A DNA stretch of 64,000 nt from NCBI GenBank assembly GCA_963832945.1, contig CAWHVV010000007.1:310001-374000 (forward strand). The letters run 5' to 3'. This stretch comes from JAFEDN01 sp963832945. GTDB lineage: Bacteria > Pseudomonadota > Gammaproteobacteria > Coxiellales > Coxiellaceae. Shown piece by piece: positions 63,825 through 64,000 of this stretch (positions are counted from its first letter, which is position 1; each line of letters starts with the position of its first letter). The notes beneath the pieces are model-generated. The model was given only the letters and a program-made list of their open reading frames with translations. It was not told the DNA's origin and did no database searches. The translations under genes were made by a program, and so were the position numbers.

Positions 63825-64000
63825 ATACAGATGAACGGGCGCGGCGCGATGCTTTAAATCCCATGCAATCTTTCATTGTCCAGGCGCCCGCGGGATCCGG
63901 CAAAACGGAATTGCTGACACAGCGATATCTTTCTCTATTGAATCACGCGTGCGATGCTCCCGAAGAAATTATCGCCATTACTTTCACGCGTAAAGCGGCA
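63821..64000 (+). CDS. AddA/UvrD-like helicase, N-terminal fragment cut by the window end
   Basis: The ATG at 63821 overlaps the stop of the addB-like gene as ATGA. The 60 visible codons begin MNTDERARRDALNPMQSFIV. Walker A is VQAPAGSGKTELLTQRYLSL, followed by the motif Ia-like IAITFTRKAA. This is the start of a superfamily I UvrD/AddA-type helicase-nuclease. With its upstream neighbour it would form an AddAB-type double-strand-break end-processing complex. The rest lies beyond the window. Confidence 0.88.
   Translation, partial: MNTDERARRDALNPMQSFIVQAPAGSGKTELLTQRYLSLLNHACDAPEEIIAITFTRKAA

Overview
The window looks like a chromosomal segment of a Legionellales-type gammaproteobacterium, closest in character to Coxiella, Diplorickettsia or Rickettsiella. 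The evidence is the operon thrS-infC-rpmI-rplT-pheS-pheT-ihfA-merR, gyrA-serC, kdsB with a Trm112-like gene, and a 180-kDa NAD-glutamate dehydrogenase. These sit beside large proteins with ankyrin-like or leucine-rich repeats, typical of bacteria living inside eukaryotic cells. The placement is inference from gene content, not from a database search.

Layout. 0.2-2.8 kb: ankyrin-like protein. 2.8-8 kb: etfA, etfB, ETF-ubiquinone oxidoreductase, a toxin-antitoxin pair and glutaryl-CoA dehydrogenase. 8.1-11.8 kb: serC and gyrA, both with broken frames. 11.9-14.6 kb: a host-attachment-type protein, an MTA/SAH deaminase-type hydrolase and HMG-CoA lyase. 14.6-18.75 kb: an accessory island with vapB and a vapC remnant, a complete phd-vapC pair, an IS4-type insertion sequence and a DUF4143 ATPase, with a short mobile repeat on each side. 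18.8-26.4 kb: typA, birA, dedA, an orphan gene, a lipoprotein, rmuC and an AI-2E family permease. 26.4-28.1 kb: a vapC remnant and a second DUF4143 ATPase. 28.2-30.6 kb: mmsB and mmsA. 30.6-35.9 kb: a 1745-residue protein with nucleotidyltransferase, kinase-like and leucine-rich-repeat regions. 35.9-39.1 kb: kdsB, a Trm112-like gene, an internally duplicated orphan protein and tRNA-Pro. 39.1-46.6 kb: merR, ihfA, pheT, pheS, rplT, rpmI, infC, thrS and tRNA-Val. 46.7-51.7 kb: a histone-like basic protein, acetoacetyl-CoA synthetase and an orphan membrane protein. 51.7-57.9 kb: folE, hinT and gdhB. 58.1-60.7 kb: a two-component system and an RRM protein. 60.7-64 kb: a possible DnaA-box pair, an AddB-like nuclease and the start of an AddA-like helicase.

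Metabolism. ETF, ETF-QO, GcdH, MmsA, MmsB, HMG-CoA lyase, acetoacetyl-CoA synthetase and NAD-GDH together suggest growth on amino acids (lysine/tryptophan, valine, leucine and glutamate), with electrons entering at ubiquinone.

Most unusual signal. A family of structured repeats of about 215 bp recurs through the window. Two copies have 17-bp terminal inverted repeats and 9-bp target duplications, so they moved as MITE-like elements. Their internal hairpins differ between copies by compensating changes. An IS4-type element has landed inside one copy, and the other copy shows the undisturbed sequence. A solo copy of the terminal hairpin lies in frame inside the addB-like gene.

Caution. serC, gyrA, pheT, infC, thrS, gdhB and the RRM gene carry frameshifts, several of them clearly one-base changes in homopolymers. 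Since most of these genes are essential, I regard the breaks mainly as sequence errors, and I give each gene its full span.
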